The translations under genes were made by a program, and so were the position numbers. From NCBI RefSeq assembly GCF_000720455.1, contig NZ_JOAK01000009.1, positions 220,156 through 284,155 on the forward strand: a stretch of 64,000 nt of DNA, written 5' to 3'. The notes under the pieces were generated by a model. That model made no database searches. It was not told the DNA's origin and was given only the letters and a program-made list of their open reading frames with translations. Source of the DNA: Streptomyces virginiae. GTDB taxonomy: Bacteria; Actinomycetota; Actinomycetes; Streptomycetales; Streptomycetaceae. Positions 62,497 to 64,000 of this stretch are shown here, piece by piece (within the stretch, counting starts at the first letter, position 1; each line of letters starts with the position of its first letter).

Positions 62497-63753
62497 ATGC
62501 GCTTCCTCGCCCTGTGCACGGCCCTCGCGGCCGCGACCGCCCTGACGGGCTGCAGTCAGTTGGCCGATTCGGCCGCAGGGCGGCAGAAGGTGACGCTCTG
62601 GCTGATGAAGGGCAGCGCCTCCGAGGACTTCATCGACAGGTTCACCGCGTCCTTCGAGCAGGAGCACCCCGGTCTCGACCTGGACGTGAGGATCCAGGAG
62701 TGGACGGGCATCGGCGACAAGGTCAACGCCGTCCTGAAGGGCACGAGCAAGGAGCCCGCCGACGTCATCGAGGTCGGTAACACCCAGGTCGCGCAGTACA
62801 TCGAGACCAAGGGCCTCTCCGAACTCACCCTTGAGGCACTGCGCGAATGGGACAGCAAGCACTGGCTCAAGGGCCTCTCCGAGCCGGCGAGCGTCAACGG
62901 AGCCCAGTACGGCGTCCCCTGGTACGCCGCCAACCGAGTGGTCGTCTACCACAAGGACCTCTTCGCGAACGCCGGGATAAAGACCCCGCCCAAGAACCGC
63001 CAGGAGTGGATCCAGGCCACCCAGAAGCTCGACAAGGGCGAGCAGCAGGGCATCTACCTCGCGGGCCAGAACTGGTACGTCCTCGCCGGCTTCGTCTGGG
63101 ACGAGGGCGGCGAGCTCGCCGTCGAGACGGGCGGCAGGTGGGTCGGCACCCTCGACGACGACAAGGCCCTGGCCGGCATGGAGTTCTACAAGCAGCTCCA
63201 GGCCCTCGGCGACGGACCCGAGGCCGCCGACGAGGAGACGCCCCCGCAGTCGCAGGTCTTCGCCCGAGGCCAGGTCGCCCAGATCATCGCCCCGCCCGGC
63301 CAGGCCGCCGAGATCGAGGCGGCCAACTCCGCGCTGAAGGGCAAGCTCGGCTTCTTCCCGATCCCCGGCAAGACCTCCGACAAGGCGGGCTCCGTCTTCA
63401 CCGGCGGCTCCGACCTGATCATCCCGGAGCGGACCGCGAACCGGGAGGGCGCCGTCGACGTGATCACGGCCCTGGTCAGCGAGAAGTGGCAGACCGAACT
63501 CGCCCGCACGATGAGCTACGTACCGAACAGGACCACCCTCGCGCACGTGGTCGAGGGCAACGAGGGCGCCACCAACATGGCACCAGGCGCCGCCCAGGGC
63601 CGGGCCACCCCGGCCTCCGCCCGCTGGGCCGAGGTCGAGGCGAAGAACCCGATCAAGCCCTACATGACGGCCGTGCTCACCGGCCAGGACCCCAAGCAGG
63701 CCGCCCGCGCCGCCTCCGAGGAGATCGGCCGGGTGCTCAGCTCGGACCGCTGA
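62497..63753 (+). CDS. ABC transporter sugar-binding lipoprotein
   Basis: A 418-residue solute-binding protein of family 1. Signal peptide with lipobox LTGC (Cys19), then KVTLWLMKGSASEDFIDRFTASFEQEHPGLDLDVRIQEW, PADVIEVGNTQVAQYI, YGVPWYAANRVVVYHKDLF and FTGGSDLIIPE. It belongs to the CUT1 amino-sugar/oligosaccharide group; with the dre-like operator, chitobiose or GlcNAc is a reasonable guess (DasA- or NgcE-like). ATG 62497 gives the signal peptide; GTG or TTG starts just upstream are possible. A permease gene seems to follow. Confidence 0.88.
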   Translation: MRFLALCTALAAATALTGCSQLADSAAGRQKVTLWLMKGSASEDFIDRFTASFEQEHPGLDLDVRIQEWTGIGDKVNAVLKGTSKEPADVIEVGNTQVAQYIETKGLSELTLEALREWDSKHWLKGLSEPASVNGAQYGVPWYAANRVVVYHKDLFANAGIKTPPKNRQEWIQATQKLDKGEQQGIYLAGQNWYVLAGFVWDEGGELAVETGGRWVGTLDDDKALAGMEFYKQLQALGDGPEAADEETPPQSQVFARGQVAQIIAPPGQAAEIEAANSALKGKLGFFPIPGKTSDKAGSVFTGGSDLIIPERTANREGAVDVITALVSEKWQTELARTMSYVPNRTTLAHVVEGNEGATNMAPGAAQGRATPASARWAEVEAKNPIKPYMTAVLTGQDPKQAARAASEEIGRVLSSDR

Positions 63754-63757
63754 CCCG

Positions 63758-63774
63758 GCGGCGGTGCCCGCCGC
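63758..63774. terminator. Short hairpin between binding protein and downstream gene
   Basis: GCGGCGG (63758-63764) pairs with CCGCCGC (63768-63774), loop TGC, five bases after the stop. It could be a partial terminator that keeps binding protein levels above permease levels. Confidence 0.4.
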
Positions 63775-63932
63775 GGGAGCCCCACCCCCGAGACGGGGTA
63801 CCGGCGAGTTCAGCGTCCGCACACCCAAGAGCCGCAGAGCGGTCATGTCGAATCCAGCCGGTCACGGAAGAAGTAAAGGAGCCAGGCCACCACCTGCCGG
63901 CCTGGCCCTCCGTGCCCGGTTCAGGAGCCGCC

Positions 63933-64000
63933 ATGACCATCGCACCCCTGTCCCCGTCCCTCTCCACGGCCCCCGCCCCCACCTCCCCGCTCCTCACCCC
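63933..64000 (+). CDS. Start of a further gene, probably ABC permease (runs off window)
   Basis: ATG 63933 follows AGGAGCCGCC, a good ribosome-binding site, and begins MTIAPLSPSLSTAPAPTSPL. The short Ala/Pro/Ser-rich N-terminus is common in sugar ABC permeases of actinobacteria, and position after a binding-protein gene supports that. Only 22 codons are visible, so the call is contextual. Confidence 0.5.
   Translation, partial: MTIAPLSPSLSTAPAPTSPLLT

Overview
The window is very GC-rich actinobacterial DNA and reads as a chromosomal segment from Streptomyces or a close relative. The signs are strong third-position G/C bias, many GTG starts, SpoIIE-type phosphatases fused to their own ATPase domains, an Rpf-like secreted transglycosylase, a LysX lysyl-tRNA/lysyl-phosphatidylglycerol fusion, a CdgA-like c-di-GMP enzyme, families that are nearly Streptomyces-specific (DUF5133, DUF6777, DUF574 methyltransferase), and a DasR-type operator. 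No rRNA, tRNA, CRISPR array, prophage or insertion sequence was recognised. The species is not identified.

Layout. 0-14.7 kb: the 3' end of a tyrosinase-like gene coupled to a DUF2182 membrane protein, then many small monocistronic genes: five VOC/glyoxalase-fold proteins, DUF2278, a tandem-Mop molybdate-binding protein, DUF1801, GNAT, DUF4232 lipoprotein, CBM48-like, DUF5133, a nucleoside hydrolase and a lipoprotein solute-binding protein. Between 10.5 and 13.5 kb lies a decay zone holding a multiply frameshifted O-methyltransferase, a 70-bp scrap of an ABC-2 permease and a multiply frameshifted Rv2466c-type thioredoxin-fold gene. 14.8-19.6 kb: a membrane SpoIIE phosphatase divergent from a panD-GNAT-Asp/Glu racemase operon. 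19.6-28.7 kb: 6-phosphogluconate dehydrogenase, the Rpf/LysM/M23 cell-wall enzyme, a DMT transporter whose frame runs on antisense through that enzyme, an unusual zinc-ribbon SDR, an HD-type protein, a 57-residue peptide with its own terminator, an epimerase and a lipase-maturation-factor protein. 28.7-38.3 kb: DUF6777 lipoprotein, a cytosolic SpoIIE phosphatase, a TPR-like protein, an Fpg/Nei glycosylase, a small membrane protein, an ECF sigma factor, a CapA-type lipoprotein and a universal stress protein. 38.3-46.7 kb: LysX, then a cell-surface group (polysaccharide deacetylase, class F sortase, three secreted proteins with C-terminal hydrophobic or anchor-like tails, a DUF4239 protein). 47-50 kb: DUF574 methyltransferase translationally coupled to a PAS-GGDEF-EAL protein. 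50.1-52.9 kb: FAD monooxygenase divergent from a TetR regulator, and a LysR regulator divergent from sdhCAB (53.0-56.4 kb). 56.5-64 kb: histidine-phosphatase lipoprotein, alpha/beta hydrolase, UvrA-like ATPase, LLM oxidoreductase, HAD phosphatase, dodecin, and a sugar-type ABC operon starting with a binding protein under a dre-like operator and running off the window end in a likely permease gene.

How genes work together. Several pairs are tightly coupled by stop/start overlap (tyrosinase-DUF2182, GNAT-racemase, DUF574-CdgA, sdhA-sdhB). Convergent pairs are separated by strong bidirectional hairpins at 4.0, 42.6, 44.3, 50.1 and 57.2 kb; in the 42.6-kb one the two stop codons pair with each other inside a perfect 20-bp stem. 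Regulators sit next to likely targets: TetR with the monooxygenase, LysR with succinate dehydrogenase, and a DasR-like site with the sugar ABC operon. No single complete novel system is proven here. The most interesting leads are the zinc-ribbon SDR lacking the catalytic tyrosine, the small 57-residue peptide, the sortase F/surface-protein group, the antisense read-through of the DMT gene, and the deletion scar.
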